From the NCBI RefSeq assembly GCF_003966695.1, contig NZ_AP018827.1, positions 620,001 through 684,000 on the forward strand: a stretch of 64,000 nucleotides of DNA, given 5' to 3'. Shown piece after piece: positions 35,203-43,375 of the stretch. This DNA is from Asticcacaulis excentricus (lineage in GTDB: Bacteria > Pseudomonadota > Alphaproteobacteria > Caulobacterales > Caulobacteraceae). The translations under genes were made by a program, and so were the position numbers. How positions within the stretch are numbered: position 1 is the stretch's first letter; every line of letters begins with the position of its first letter. A model generated the notes under the pieces. That model saw only the letters and a program-made list of their open reading frames with translations, was not told the origin of the DNA and ran no database searches.

Positions 35203-37455
35203 ATGTTGATGCACATGTCTCACATTCGCAATCGCAAGCACGCTTCCAACCGTTACCTGACCGCCGCCCTGATGGCCGCAGCGGCGGTTCCGGCGCTTTC
35301 CGCAACGGCTCTGGCTCAGGACAAGAAGCTGGAAGGCGTGACCGTTACCGCAGATGACAATAGCTATAAGGCCGACGTCGTGTCATCGCCCAAGCAGACG
35401 CAGGCCCTAATCGACACGCCACAGACCGTCAGTGTCATCAAGAAGGAAGTCCTTCAGCAGCAACAGGCCGCGTCTCTGATGGAAGCCCTGCGTAATGTGC
35501 CGGGGATCACGGTTCAGATGGGCGAAAACGGCAATACCTCAGCCGGTGATACCTTCCAGATGCGCGGTTTCGACGCTTCGACCTCGGTTCTGGTCGATGG
35601 GGTGCGCGATATGAGTTCGGCCTCGCGCGATACCTTCAATCTGGAGCAGGTCGAAGTGATCCGGGGGGCCGGCGGTGCGGATATCGGTCGCGGGGCCTCT
35701 TCGGGCTATATCAATCTGGTCTCCAAGCACCCGACGCTTGAGGCGGCGGCTTCGGGCACGCTGGCGGCCTACAGTCAGGGTGGCGCGCGCGCCACGGTCG
35801 ATGTCAACCGTGCCGTGGGTAAGACCAGCGGTCTGCGTCTCAACCTGATGGCCGAAGACGTGAATGCCGTGGGCCGCGACGAGGTGAAGAAGTCGGGCTA
35901 TGCCGTTGCGGCGGCCTATGGCATCGGCATCGGTACGCCGACGCGCCTCTATGGCTTTGCGCAAGTGTCAAAGGGCGACAATGTGCCCGATGGCGGCATC
36001 CCTTCGGTCGGGTATCCGGGGTTCTATTACGGGACGGCGGCCGTGAAGTCTGCGCCACGTGTCGATCCGGAAAACTACTACGGCTCCGTAAATGATTATG
36101 AAGACACGGAATCTTCGCAATTCACCGTGAAGTTCGAGCACGACTTTGAGTCCGGCGTCTATATGACCAACACGACGCGCCTGAGCCGTACCTCGCTGAA
36201 TCGCGTCCTGACGGGGGTCAATACGGGCACAACAGGCATCACGGCGACCAATCTCACTGATCGTTCGACCTGGATCGTCAACCGTTCGCGTCAACACGTG
36301 GTCAAGGATAATGACGCGCTCATCAATGCGACCAACTTTACGGCTTCGGCCACCACGGGCGCCTTCACGCACGATCTGTCTTACGGTCTGGAGTTTTCGA
36401 CGGAAAAGGTCGCGGTCTATGGCGTGGAGACCATCACGCTGGTGGATGCTCAATGGGCCAATCTGTACACCCCCGATCCTAACGTCGAGTTGCCTGTAAA
36501 TCGCTTTACCGGGGCACGTACTTTTGTCAAACTGAACGTGGGTTCCGCCTATCTGTTTGACACCATCCATTTTGGTGAAAAGTGGCTGTTTAATGCCGGG
36601 GTGCGTGTTGATAGCTATGATATCACCACAAAGACCCTGACCAACGCCCAGTTAAAAGGTGACGGCACCCTGACAAGCTATAAGGCCGGTCTGGTATATA
36701 AGCCGGTCGAAACGGCCAGCCTGTATGTGGCCTATGCCAATGCCAAGACTCCTCCGGGCACGGTCAATCTGGGCGCTTCGACGACCACGGTTGGCGGCAG
36801 CGAAACCTCGACCAATATCAACAACCCGAATGTCGACCCGACCGAGACGCGCAATCTCGAAGCCGGGGTCAAGTGGGACGTGCTGTCGGGCCGTGTGTCG
36901 CTGACCGCTGCCTACTATTCGACCGAACATCTAAATGAGTTTGTCGAAAATCCCTTCAACACCGGTTTCGGTGAAAACTTCGGCAAGCGCACGGTCAAGG
37001 GCTTCGATCTGGGCCTGGTCGGCAAGATCACCGACAAGTGGAACCTGACCGCCGGTATCCAGACCATGGATACCAAAGTGGAAGAAGGGCAGGGCACCAC
37101 GACGTCAGCCACGGGGGCGGTTACCCGCTGGTCGCCGGAACTGGCGGCCACGGTCTGGACCACCTACGAAGTCTCGCCGAAGCTGACCCTGGGTGGCGGG
37201 GCGCGCTATACCGGTGAGCAGGTGCGCGCCAATACGCCGGGCGTCGATCTGGCGACCCAGAACGTGCCGTTCATCCCGGAATACTGGGTGGTCGATGCCT
37301 ATGGTTCGTATAAGCTGACGGACAAGGTGTCGGTGCAACTGAACGTCTATAACCTGCTGGATGAAGACTATATCGCCACGCTGAACAATGGCGGTTCGCG
37401 TCTGATCCCCGGTGCGCCACGTTCGGCCACCGTTACCCTAAACTACCAGTTCTAA
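35203..37455 (+). CDS. TonB-dependent siderophore-type receptor
   Basis: This outer-membrane receptor of 750 residues has a signal peptide (about 20-38, AAVPALSATALAQ), a TonB-box-like segment (EGVTVTADD) and a plug with TPQTVSVIKKEVLQQQ, ALRNVPGITVQMGENGN and EVIRGAGGADIGRGASSGYI. A 22-strand-type barrel follows, ending in the terminal Phe of ATVTLNYQF. This matches the siderophore (FhuA/Fiu-like) subfamily. ATGs at 35203, 35209 and 35215 are all possible; none has a strong ribosome site. It follows tonB and DUF4198 and carries its own Fur-like site, so iron starvation likely induces it. The siderophore is unknown. Confidence 0.9.
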   Translation: MLMHMSHIRNRKHASNRYLTAALMAAAAVPALSATALAQDKKLEGVTVTADDNSYKADVVSSPKQTQALIDTPQTVSVIKKEVLQQQQAASLMEALRNVPGITVQMGENGNTSAGDTFQMRGFDASTSVLVDGVRDMSSASRDTFNLEQVEVIRGAGGADIGRGASSGYINLVSKHPTLEAAASGTLAAYSQGGARATVDVNRAVGKTSGLRLNLMAEDVNAVGRDEVKKSGYAVAAAYGIGIGTPTRLYGFAQVSKGDNVPDGGIPSVGYPGFYYGTAAVKSAPRVDPENYYGSVNDYEDTESSQFTVKFEHDFESGVYMTNTTRLSRTSLNRVLTGVNTGTTGITATNLTDRSTWIVNRSRQHVVKDNDALINATNFTASATTGAFTHDLSYGLEFSTEKVAVYGVETITLVDAQWANLYTPDPNVELPVNRFTGARTFVKLNVGSAYLFDTIHFGEKWLFNAGVRVDSYDITTKTLTNAQLKGDGTLTSYKAGLVYKPVETASLYVAYANAKTPPGTVNLGASTTTVGGSETSTNINNPNVDPTETRNLEAGVKWDVLSGRVSLTAAYYSTEHLNEFVENPFNTGFGENFGKRTVKGFDLGLVGKITDKWNLTAGIQTMDTKVEEGQGTTTSATGAVTRWSPELAATVWTTYEVSPKLTLGGGARYTGEQVRANTPGVDLATQNVPFIPEYWVVDAYGSYKLTDKVSVQLNVYNLLDEDYIATLNNGGSRLIPGAPRSATVTLNYQF

Positions 37456-37464
37456 AAAAAGGCG

Positions 37465-37498
37465 GGGCTGCGTCACTGTTTCGCAGACGCGGCCCTTT
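37465..37498 (+). terminator. Terminator-like hairpin after the siderophore receptor
   Basis: GGGCTGCGTC (37465-37474) pairs with GACGCGGCCC (37486-37495) with one mismatch; a short T-run follows. It begins 10 bases after the receptor stop. Confidence 0.5.
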
Positions 37499-37528
37499 CC
37501 ACCTTTTATCAATCGCTTCATGATCCTG

Positions 37529-37621
37529 TAGAGCATTCGGGAGCCGCCGAATGACTTTACGTTCTTGTTTGTCGCGTTTTTTTACGCTCAACCGGTGCCC
37601 ACTTGAGCGAAAAACGCTCTA
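37529..37621. repeat. Intergenic repeat bounded by TAGAGC / GCTCTA
   Basis: The element lies just before the dioxygenase gene. It has TAGAGC at its left end and GCTCTA at its right end, and inside CGCTCAA pairs with TTGAGCG. It resembles, from memory, a short interspersed repeat common between genes in Alphaproteobacteria with an AGAGC start and a GTGGGCACCGGTTGA-like core. No second copy was found in this window, so repeat status rests on that recollection. Confidence 0.45.
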
Positions 37622-37663
37622 GCTCCGACCTTCTGTTTGGAGCCATTTTTACATGAGTTCGCC

Positions 37664-38344
37664 ATGCTGCTGCATCTGCCCGAAGTCCTGAGCCGCGAAG
37701 AGGTGGCCGAGATACGCGCCGCACTCGCTGAGGCGCGCTGGGCTGACGGCGCGGCATCGGCCGGGCCGCAGGCACAGAAGGTCAAGCAAAACAAGCAACT
37801 GCCCGCCGATGCGCCTGAGGCGCGCATACTGGGGGAACGCATAGAGGCGGCGCTGCGCCGTCACCCCCTGTTTCAGTCGGCCGCCCTGCCGCATATTGTT
37901 CTGACGCCGCGCTTTAATGCCTATGAGGGCGGCGGCCACTACGGCAACCACGTGGACAGCGCCCTGCACCACGATCCGTTCAAGGGCCTCACGGCGCGCA
38001 CCGACGTTTCGACCACGGTCTTCCTCAGTGATCCGGAAGCGTATGAGGGCGGCGAACTGATCGTCGAAGACACCTACGGCGCGCATGAGGTCAAGCTGAA
38101 CGCCGGGGATGCCATCCTCTATCCGTCCACATCGTTGCACCGCGTCGAGCCGGTCACCCGCGGCGTGCGGCTGGCCGCTTTCCTGTGGACGCAAAGTCTG
38201 GTGAAAGACACTGAGCAACGGCGGATGCTGTTTGAACTCGACATGACCATCCTGCGCCTGCGCAGCCAGTTGGGCGACAGAGAGGAGGTGGTGAGCCTCA
38301 CCGCCCACTATCACAACCTTCTGCGGCAATGGGCGCAGATGTAA
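37664..38344 (+). CDS. PKHD-type Fe(II)/2-oxoglutarate dioxygenase (PiuC/YbiX family)
   Basis: The 226-residue protein is a PiuC-type hydroxylase, often encoded beside TonB-dependent siderophore receptors and induced by iron lack. Fe-binding residues are the HxD of NHVDSAL (about 98-100) and the distal His in [10 protein letters not shown]; the Arg of [11 protein letters not shown] binds 2-oxoglutarate. I chose ATG 37664 because the family N-terminus ([10 protein letters not shown]) begins there. Its stop overlaps the start of the hydroxyacid oxidase gene (TAATG), coupling the two. The natural substrate of this family is not firmly known. Confidence 0.88.
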   Translation: MLLHLPEVLSREEVAEIRAALAEARWADGAASAGPQAQKVKQNKQLPADAPEARILGERIEAALRRHPLFQSAALPHIVLTPRFNAYEGGGHYGNHVDSALHHDPFKGLTARTDVSTTVFLSDPEAYEGGELIVEDTYGAHEVKLNAGDAILYPSTSLHRVEPVTRGVRLAAFLWTQSLVKDTEQRRMLFELDMTILRLRSQLGDREEVVSLTAHYHNLLRQWAQM

Positions 38345-39441
38345 TGTCAGCCAAGGCCCCCTTGACGGTCATTCCCCCCGATATAGTCGCGGTCTCAGAC
38401 TATGAGGCCTATGCGCGCGAGCGGCTGAGCGATATGGCCTGGGCCTATCTTCAGGCGGGGGCCGGGGATGAACATACGGTCCGCCGTAACGTCGAGGCCT
38501 TTTCCGAAATTCTGCTGAAAGGGCGGGTACTGGGGTCGGTGGCCGGAGGCCACACGCGCCTGAACCTGTTCGGTCATGTCTATGAACATCCGATCTTTTT
38601 AGCCCCCGTGGCCTATCAGAAGCTGTTCCATACCGACGGTGAACGTGCCACGGCTTTGGGCGCAGCGGTGACCCAGACCCTGATGGTGCTCTCGACCCTA
38701 TCGACCCTCACGCTCGAAGACGTGGCGCAGGCCGAAACCGCGCCGCCCCTGTGGTTTCAGCTTTATCTTCAGGCCGATCACGGCGTATCGCTCGACCTGA
38801 TTCACCGGGCCGAGCGGGAAGGCTACCGCGCGCTGGTCATCACGGTCGATGCGGCGATGGCCGGGGTGCGTAATCGCGAACAGCGCGCCGGCTTCCGCCT
38901 GCCGCCGCACTTGTCGGCGGTCAATCTGCCGTCTCAGTCGGCCGCACCTGTCGCGGCACCGGGGCAAAGCCGGGTCTTCGATGGTTTGATGAAGACAGCC
39001 CCCGGCTGGGACGACATCGAATGGGTACTGTCCGAAGCGCGCTTGCCGGTCATTCTCAAGGGTATTATGGCCCCGGAAGACGCCGACCACGCCTGCCGCA
39101 TGGGGGTGCATGGGCTGATCGTCTCCAATCACGGGGGCCGGGTGCTCGATACCCTCCCGGCGGCCATCGAAGCTTTGCCCGCCGTTGCGGCGGCCGTGGC
39201 GGGGCGGGTGCCGATCCTGCTCGATGGTGGTATCCGGCGCGGCAGCGATGTGTTCAAGGCGCTGGCTTTGGGGGCGTCGGCGGTGCTGATCGGGCGTCCT
39301 TACGTGCAGGCTCTGGCCGTCGCCGGGCCTCTGGGTGTGGCCCATGCGATACGCACGCTGCGCGAAGAGTTGGAAGTGGTCATGGCCCTGTCGGGAACCC
39401 CGACCTTGGACCGTATAAGAGCTGAACATCTTTCTCTTTGA
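38344..39441 (+). CDS. FMN-dependent alpha-hydroxy acid oxidase/dehydrogenase
   Basis: The 365-residue TIM-barrel flavoprotein belongs to the L-lactate dehydrogenase (LldD)/glycolate oxidase family. The catalytic His and adjacent FMN and substrate residues are in LIVSNHGGRVLDTLPA. The phosphate site is PILLDGGIRRGSDVFKALAL followed by GASAVLIGRPY. No membrane anchor is visible. The ATG overlaps the stop of the PiuC-type gene (TAATG), so it is translated with it and is probably part of the iron-responsive unit. Which hydroxy acid it oxidises is unknown; one derived from siderophore handling is possible. Confidence 0.88.
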   Translation: MSAKAPLTVIPPDIVAVSDYEAYARERLSDMAWAYLQAGAGDEHTVRRNVEAFSEILLKGRVLGSVAGGHTRLNLFGHVYEHPIFLAPVAYQKLFHTDGERATALGAAVTQTLMVLSTLSTLTLEDVAQAETAPPLWFQLYLQADHGVSLDLIHRAEREGYRALVITVDAAMAGVRNREQRAGFRLPPHLSAVNLPSQSAAPVAAPGQSRVFDGLMKTAPGWDDIEWVLSEARLPVILKGIMAPEDADHACRMGVHGLIVSNHGGRVLDTLPAAIEALPAVAAAVAGRVPILLDGGIRRGSDVFKALALGASAVLIGRPYVQALAVAGPLGVAHAIRTLREELEVVMALSGTPTLDRIRAEHLSL

Positions 39442-39476
39442 GACTGTTTGCTGCCTTGCAAAAAGCGGGACGCCTT

Positions 39477-39495
39477 GATAATGAGAATGATTATT
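39477..39495. promoter_or_regulatory. Fur box upstream of the PepSY gene
   Basis: GATAATGAGAATGATTATT matches the classic 19-bp Fur box at 16 of 19 positions by my count. It lies 20 bases before the PepSY gene start, overlapping the expected promoter, and so predicts iron repression of PepSY-DUF2271-ApbE-reductase. Confidence 0.75.
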
Positions 39496-39514
39496 AAATA
39501 GAGCCCCAAACCTG

Positions 39515-40135
39515 ATGACGACCTCGTTCAAACCGACACCCTCCTTCTGGCGCAATCAGTTACGCCAATGGCACTGGATATCTTCGGCCCTCTGTCTGGT
39601 CGGCATGATCCTGTTTTCGGTCAGCGGCTTTACGCTCAATCACGCCAGCCTCATCGAGGCCAAGCCGCAGGTCACCAACTGGGAAAAAGACCTGAGCGCG
39701 CAAACGCTGGCCCTGCTGCCGAAGGCGCAGGACAAGGCGCGGCTGCCGGACGATCTGGCGAAGGCGCTCAAGGCGGATACCGGCATTGACGTCTCAAAAG
39801 TCCTGCCCGAAGTCTCTGATAGCGAACTCTATTTTGCCATGCCGGGACCGGGCTTTGACGAATGGATGAGCGTCGAGCGCGATACGGGCTATGTGACCTA
39901 CGAAAAGAGCCATCGCGGCTTTATTGCGGTGCTCAATGATCTGCATAAGGGGCGCAACGCCGGCCCGGCCTGGAGCCTGTTTATCGACATCATCGCCATT
40001 GCCTCGGTCATCTTCTGCGTCACCGGTCTGGGCCTTCTGTGGATCTATGCGCGGGGGCGGCGCATTACCTGGCCGCTGGTCGGTCTGGGCACCATCGTGC
40101 CCTTCATCCTCTTCCTTCTGTTTATTCATGCGTGA
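39515..40135 (+). CDS. PepSY-associated membrane protein
   Basis: The 206-residue protein starts with a cytoplasmic tail and a helix (about 22-42, WISSALCLVGMILFSVSGFT). A periplasmic PepSY-like part follows, then the motif LNDLHKGRNAGPAWSLFIDI and two helices (about 150-175 and 180-205). This is the short PepSY_TM form. In iron-regulated clusters such proteins occur with flavin reductases and are thought to carry electrons across the inner membrane; the His residues in HWIS, LNHAS and LHKGRN could ligate haem. It is the first gene of an apparent four-gene operon with DUF2271, ApbE and a flavodoxin-reductase, directly behind a strong Fur box. Confidence 0.85.
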   Translation: MTTSFKPTPSFWRNQLRQWHWISSALCLVGMILFSVSGFTLNHASLIEAKPQVTNWEKDLSAQTLALLPKAQDKARLPDDLAKALKADTGIDVSKVLPEVSDSELYFAMPGPGFDEWMSVERDTGYVTYEKSHRGFIAVLNDLHKGRNAGPAWSLFIDIIAIASVIFCVTGLGLLWIYARGRRITWPLVGLGTIVPFILFLLFIHA

Positions 40136-40143
40136 GGTTTATC

Positions 40144-40650
40144 ATGTTCGCTAAAGCCGCCATCTGGACGACGGTCCTTAGCGCCGGTGCGGTCGGTGCC
40201 GCTCAGGCCGGGACCGTAACCGTCGATGTCGAAGTGCCGCGTCTCAACGTCGCCGAATACCATAAGCCCTATGTGGCGGCGTGGATCGAAGATGGCGCTG
40301 GCGCGCACAAATCGAACCTGTTTATCTGGTATCAGATCGGTAAGGGCGACAAGTGGCTGAAAGACCTGCGTACCTGGTGGCGCAAGTCGGGCCGTGATCT
40401 CAGCGCGTCTGAGGTCAGCGGTCTGTCGTCGGCCACCAAGGCCCCAGGCCGCCAAACAGCGAAGATCGACACCTCCGCTTTGAAGGGCCTAACGCCCGGT
40501 GATTATGTGTTGAACGTAGAAGCGGCGCGCGAAGGCGGCGGCCGCGAAGTGGTCAAGGCGCCGTTCAAGTGGGATGGTAAGAAGGCTGAGGCGGCTTCGA
40601 CCAAAGGCACGACCGAACTGGGCGCCGTGGCGTTCGCCATCAAGCCGTAA
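40144..40650 (+). CDS. DUF2271 family periplasmic protein
   Basis: The 168-residue protein has a signal peptide (1-22, ending AAQA) and the DUF2271 domain, with HKPYVAAWIEDG, LFIWYQIGKGDKWLKDLRTWWR and AAREGGGREVV as family-typical phrases. The role is unknown; DUF2271 genes habitually sit beside PepSY and ApbE genes in iron-related operons. It starts 8 bases after the PepSY stop and is preceded by GTGAGG. I see no SGAT-type flavinylation motif in it. Confidence 0.85.
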   Translation: MFAKAAIWTTVLSAGAVGAAQAGTVTVDVEVPRLNVAEYHKPYVAAWIEDGAGAHKSNLFIWYQIGKGDKWLKDLRTWWRKSGRDLSASEVSGLSSATKAPGRQTAKIDTSALKGLTPGDYVLNVEAAREGGGREVVKAPFKWDGKKAEAASTKGTTELGAVAFAIKP

Positions 40651-40670
40651 GAAAAATCCCTCTCCTGATT

Positions 40671-40774
40671 TCACTAGAAATAGTGACAAAGGCGGTGGGG
40701 TTAGAGCTCGGCCATTAAACCCACCGTCATTCTCGCCTGGGGCTCGAATGCCATCTCCCCTAGAATTAGGGGAG
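40671..40774. repeat. Cluster of three short hairpins between DUF2271 and apbE
   Basis: TCACTA/TAGTGA (40671-40686, loop GAAA), CGGTGGG/CCCACCG (40693-40726) and CTCCCCTA/TAGGGGAG (40755-40774, loop GAAT) are each perfect stems. They fill most of the 142-base gap within the operon. No T-run follows, so they look like a small palindromic repeat element that could tune expression of the downstream genes. Confidence 0.5.
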
Positions 40775-40792
40775 GGGCTTAAGCTAAGTGTA

Positions 40793-41794
40793 ATGACCCA
40801 AACTGACACTTCACCAAACCGGCGCGTTCTGGTTCCGGCGCGGATCACGCCGCCGGAAGATGTATCGGCGTGCCTGCCGTGCGAAGTGTCAGGGAAGGCC
40901 TTTGCCACAACGTGGCAGGTGCGGCTGTTCAGCGACGGGCCGGTGGATCGGCAGGGCCTTTGCCAGCGGATTCAGGCTATTCTCGACCGCATTGATGCCG
41001 AAATGTCGCCCTATCGGGCTGATTCCGACCTGACGCGCTTCAATGAGGCCAAGGCAGGGGCGTTCGTACCCCTGCCGCCTATGCTGATGCAGGTCATCGC
41101 CCACGCGCTTGATATGGCGCGTTTGACCGGGGGGGGCTTCGATCCGGCCCTGCTGGAAGCCGTTGAACTGTGGGGTTTCGGGGCGAAGATCGTGCCCGAA
41201 GGCCTGCCGACCCTACAGGCGCTGGCGGCGTTGAAATCGTGTCAGGACTGGCGCGCACTTCACTGGCGGCCGGACGGGCTGATTAAACCCGAAGGTTTGA
41301 AACTCGATCTGTGTGGCATCGCCAAGGGTTATGCGGTCGATGCCGTGACCGACAGGCTCAAGGCGACGCCGGGGGTACATTCGGCACTGATCGAGATTGG
41401 TGGCGAATTGAAAGCGTTTGGCATCCGGTCCGAAGGTCAGCCGTGGTGGGTTGAGATTGACCGCGCCGATAAAACGTTCAATACCGAAACCCTTGTGGCC
41501 CTCTGTGATCTGGCCGTGGCCACGACGGGCGACAGCCAGCGCTATTTTATCCACGACGGCGTGCGCCTGTCGCACACGATCGACGCCGCCACCGCCGCCC
41601 CGGTGCAGAGCGGCATCCGTCAGGTCAGCGTCTTTGATGCGCAGTGCTGGCGCGCCGATGCACTGGCCACTGCGCTGATGGTGATGGGCGAACAGCGTGC
41701 CATGTCTTTTGCACAAACCCATGCTATCCCTTGTCTGATGGGGCTGAGCGACGGGCGTGAGGTGCTGAGCCCCGCCCTTGAGGACTGGCTATGA
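40793..41794 (+). CDS. apbE: FAD:protein FMN transferase (ApbE family)
   Basis: The 333-residue enzyme attaches FMN from FAD to a Thr or Ser of target redox proteins using Mg2+. Family motifs are present: FNEAKAG, GGFDPALLEAVELWGFG, DLCGIAKGYAVDAVTDRL, ALIEIGGELKAFG and HTIDAATAAPV. There is no signal peptide or lipobox in the first 40 residues (MTQTDTSPNRRVLVPARITP), although ApbE proteins for periplasmic targets are often exported. I chose ATG 40793; the frame is open further upstream through the hairpin cluster but without similarity. Its stop overlaps the start of the reductase gene (ATGA). No target protein with a clear flavinylation motif is visible nearby. Confidence 0.88.
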   Translation: MTQTDTSPNRRVLVPARITPPEDVSACLPCEVSGKAFATTWQVRLFSDGPVDRQGLCQRIQAILDRIDAEMSPYRADSDLTRFNEAKAGAFVPLPPMLMQVIAHALDMARLTGGGFDPALLEAVELWGFGAKIVPEGLPTLQALAALKSCQDWRALHWRPDGLIKPEGLKLDLCGIAKGYAVDAVTDRLKATPGVHSALIEIGGELKAFGIRSEGQPWWVEIDRADKTFNTETLVALCDLAVATTGDSQRYFIHDGVRLSHTIDAATAAPVQSGIRQVSVFDAQCWRADALATALMVMGEQRAMSFAQTHAIPCLMGLSDGREVLSPALEDWL

Positions 41795-43104
41795 TCGACT
41801 TCGTTACCACTGATCCGCTGCGCGTGGGACTGGCCGCCGGGGCCGGCGTGTTGTGGATGCTGATGAGCGGTATCATGCTGACGCGCGGTCGCACCCGTGC
41901 GTCGGCCGTGGCCGTCGATGCCCTGATCCTCTCGGCCTCGCAGACCGGGCAGGCGGAAGAACTGGCGCGCCATACACACAAGGCGCTGAGCAAGGGCGGT
42001 CTGACCACGCGCCTGATGTCGCTGGGCAAGGCGACGGTTGAAGACCTGCAACAGGCCAAACTGGTGCTCGTCGTGGCCTCGACCACCGGCGTTGGGGATG
42101 CTCCGGACGACGGTGCGGCCTTTGAGCGCGCACTTATGTCTTCGCGTCCCGACCTGTCGGCCCAAAGCTTTGCCGTACTGGCCCTCGGCGACCGCAGCTA
42201 TGAAGACTTCTGCGCCTTTGGCCATCGCGTGCACGACTGGTTCACCGCCTGCGGGGCGACGGCCAAAAAGCCGATCACCGAGGTCGATGATCTCGATGCA
42301 GCGGCTTTGAAACAGTGGGAGTCCTACCTCAAGGAATGGGGTGGCGCGGCGATGCAAGCGGATGCCAATTTCGCCGCTACAACCCTTATTGCCCGCGAAC
42401 GGCTCAATCCCCACAGCGCGGCGGCGGGGCTTTTTGCCATCGACTTGGCCATTCCGGAAGGCGCGACGTGGGTGGCCGGTGATCTGGCCGAAGTTCTGAC
42501 GCCGTCCGGGCATCGTCGCGACTATTCCATCGCCACCCTGCCCGAAGAGGGGCGGGTGCGCCTGTTTGTGCGCGAAGTCATAAAGGCCGATGGTTCACGC
42601 GGCGAAGGCTCCGGCCTGCTGACGACGCTTCCCTTGGGCGAAAGCGTGCCGCTGCGGCTGAAAACGCATAAGGGCTTCCATGCCCCGACGGGCAACGGGC
42701 CGGTGTTGCTGATCGCCGCTGGGTCGGGTCTGGCGGGCCTTCGGCCGCATCTGCTGGAATTGGCCGGGCGTGGGCGGGCGTGCTGGCTCATCTATGGCGA
42801 GCGCCATCCGCTGCACGATGGGCGTCTGTCTGATGAGATGCGCGGCTGGCAACACGGCGGGCGTCTCCGCAGGCTGGATCTGGCTTTTTCGCGTCCTGAC
42901 GATGCCGTGAAAACCTATGTGCAGGACGTGATAGCCCAACAGGCCCCGGCCATCCGCGACTGGCTGGGGCAGGGCGGCAGCGTGCTGGTCTGCGGCGGGT
43001 TGGATATGGGGCGCGGAGTCGATGCGGCTCTGAAAGAGGCGCTCGGCCCGGACTGGCTGGAAGCGGCGCTCAGCGACGGGCGTTATCGCCGCGATCTGTA
43101 CTGA
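41791..43104 (+). CDS. Membrane-anchored flavodoxin / ferredoxin-NADP reductase fusion (CysJ-like)
   Basis: The 437-residue protein has one N-terminal helix (about 8-30). A flavodoxin domain follows (SASQTGQAEE 48-57, VVASTTGVGD 94-103, LALGDRSYEDF 131-141), then an FNR-type domain. That domain has the FAD motif RDYS (243-246), GEGSGLLTTL (271-280), the NADP-site AAGSGLAG (309-316) and a CysJ-like C-terminus RYRRDLY. Compared with CysJ (about 600 residues) it lacks most of the helical connecting domain. Electrons would go from NADPH through FAD and FMN to a membrane partner, most likely the PepSY protein of the same operon, for reduction of periplasmic ferric complexes. It ends the operon and is followed by a terminator. 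Confidence 0.85.
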   Translation: MIDFVTTDPLRVGLAAGAGVLWMLMSGIMLTRGRTRASAVAVDALILSASQTGQAEELARHTHKALSKGGLTTRLMSLGKATVEDLQQAKLVLVVASTTGVGDAPDDGAAFERALMSSRPDLSAQSFAVLALGDRSYEDFCAFGHRVHDWFTACGATAKKPITEVDDLDAAALKQWESYLKEWGGAAMQADANFAATTLIARERLNPHSAAAGLFAIDLAIPEGATWVAGDLAEVLTPSGHRRDYSIATLPEEGRVRLFVREVIKADGSRGEGSGLLTTLPLGESVPLRLKTHKGFHAPTGNGPVLLIAAGSGLAGLRPHLLELAGRGRACWLIYGERHPLHDGRLSDEMRGWQHGGRLRRLDLAFSRPDDAVKTYVQDVIAQQAPAIRDWLGQGGSVLVCGGLDMGRGVDAALKEALGPDWLEAALSDGRYRRDLY

Positions 43105-43116
43105 AGGCTAAAAAAG

Positions 43117-43143
43117 AACCCGCCTCAGACTGAGGCGGGTTTT
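43117..43143 (+). terminator. Rho-independent terminator of the PepSY-ApbE operon
   Basis: AACCCGCCTCA (43117-43127) and TGAGGCGGGTT (43131-43141) form a perfect 11-bp stem with a 3-base loop, followed by more T. It lies 12 bases after the reductase stop. An A-run on the left could also serve the other strand. Confidence 0.88.
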
Positions 43144-43257
43144 GAGTGCACCGAGGATAATTGAGCGACAAGACGTCCCTCAGAAAGCGCCGGAAGGGGA
43201 GGCTGTCCGGTCCCGAACGCTTGAGACTATCTAATCCTGATTACGCGCATCCGTCAA

Positions 43258-43272
43258 TGAGAATTATTCGCA
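43258..43272. promoter_or_regulatory. Fur-box-like dyad upstream of the 43376 gene
   Basis: TGAGAATTATTCGCA is a 7-1-7 dyad with six of seven pairs matching. It is nearly the same sequence as the site before the siderophore receptor. It lies about 100 bases before the small exported protein gene. Confidence 0.55.
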
Positions 43273-43375
43273 TTATCGATCTTGCCGGTTTCCATTCACG
43301 GAAATGCGAATAGGTGCTGAGGCGATTTCGGTTACACTTGTAAGCGGATGCAATAACCGCGAGGGTACAAAACGC

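Noticed and set aside
40574-40792. In-frame upstream extension of apbE
   Set aside because: It would run through the DUF2271 gene end and three hairpins; similarity to ApbE begins only after the ATG at 40793.
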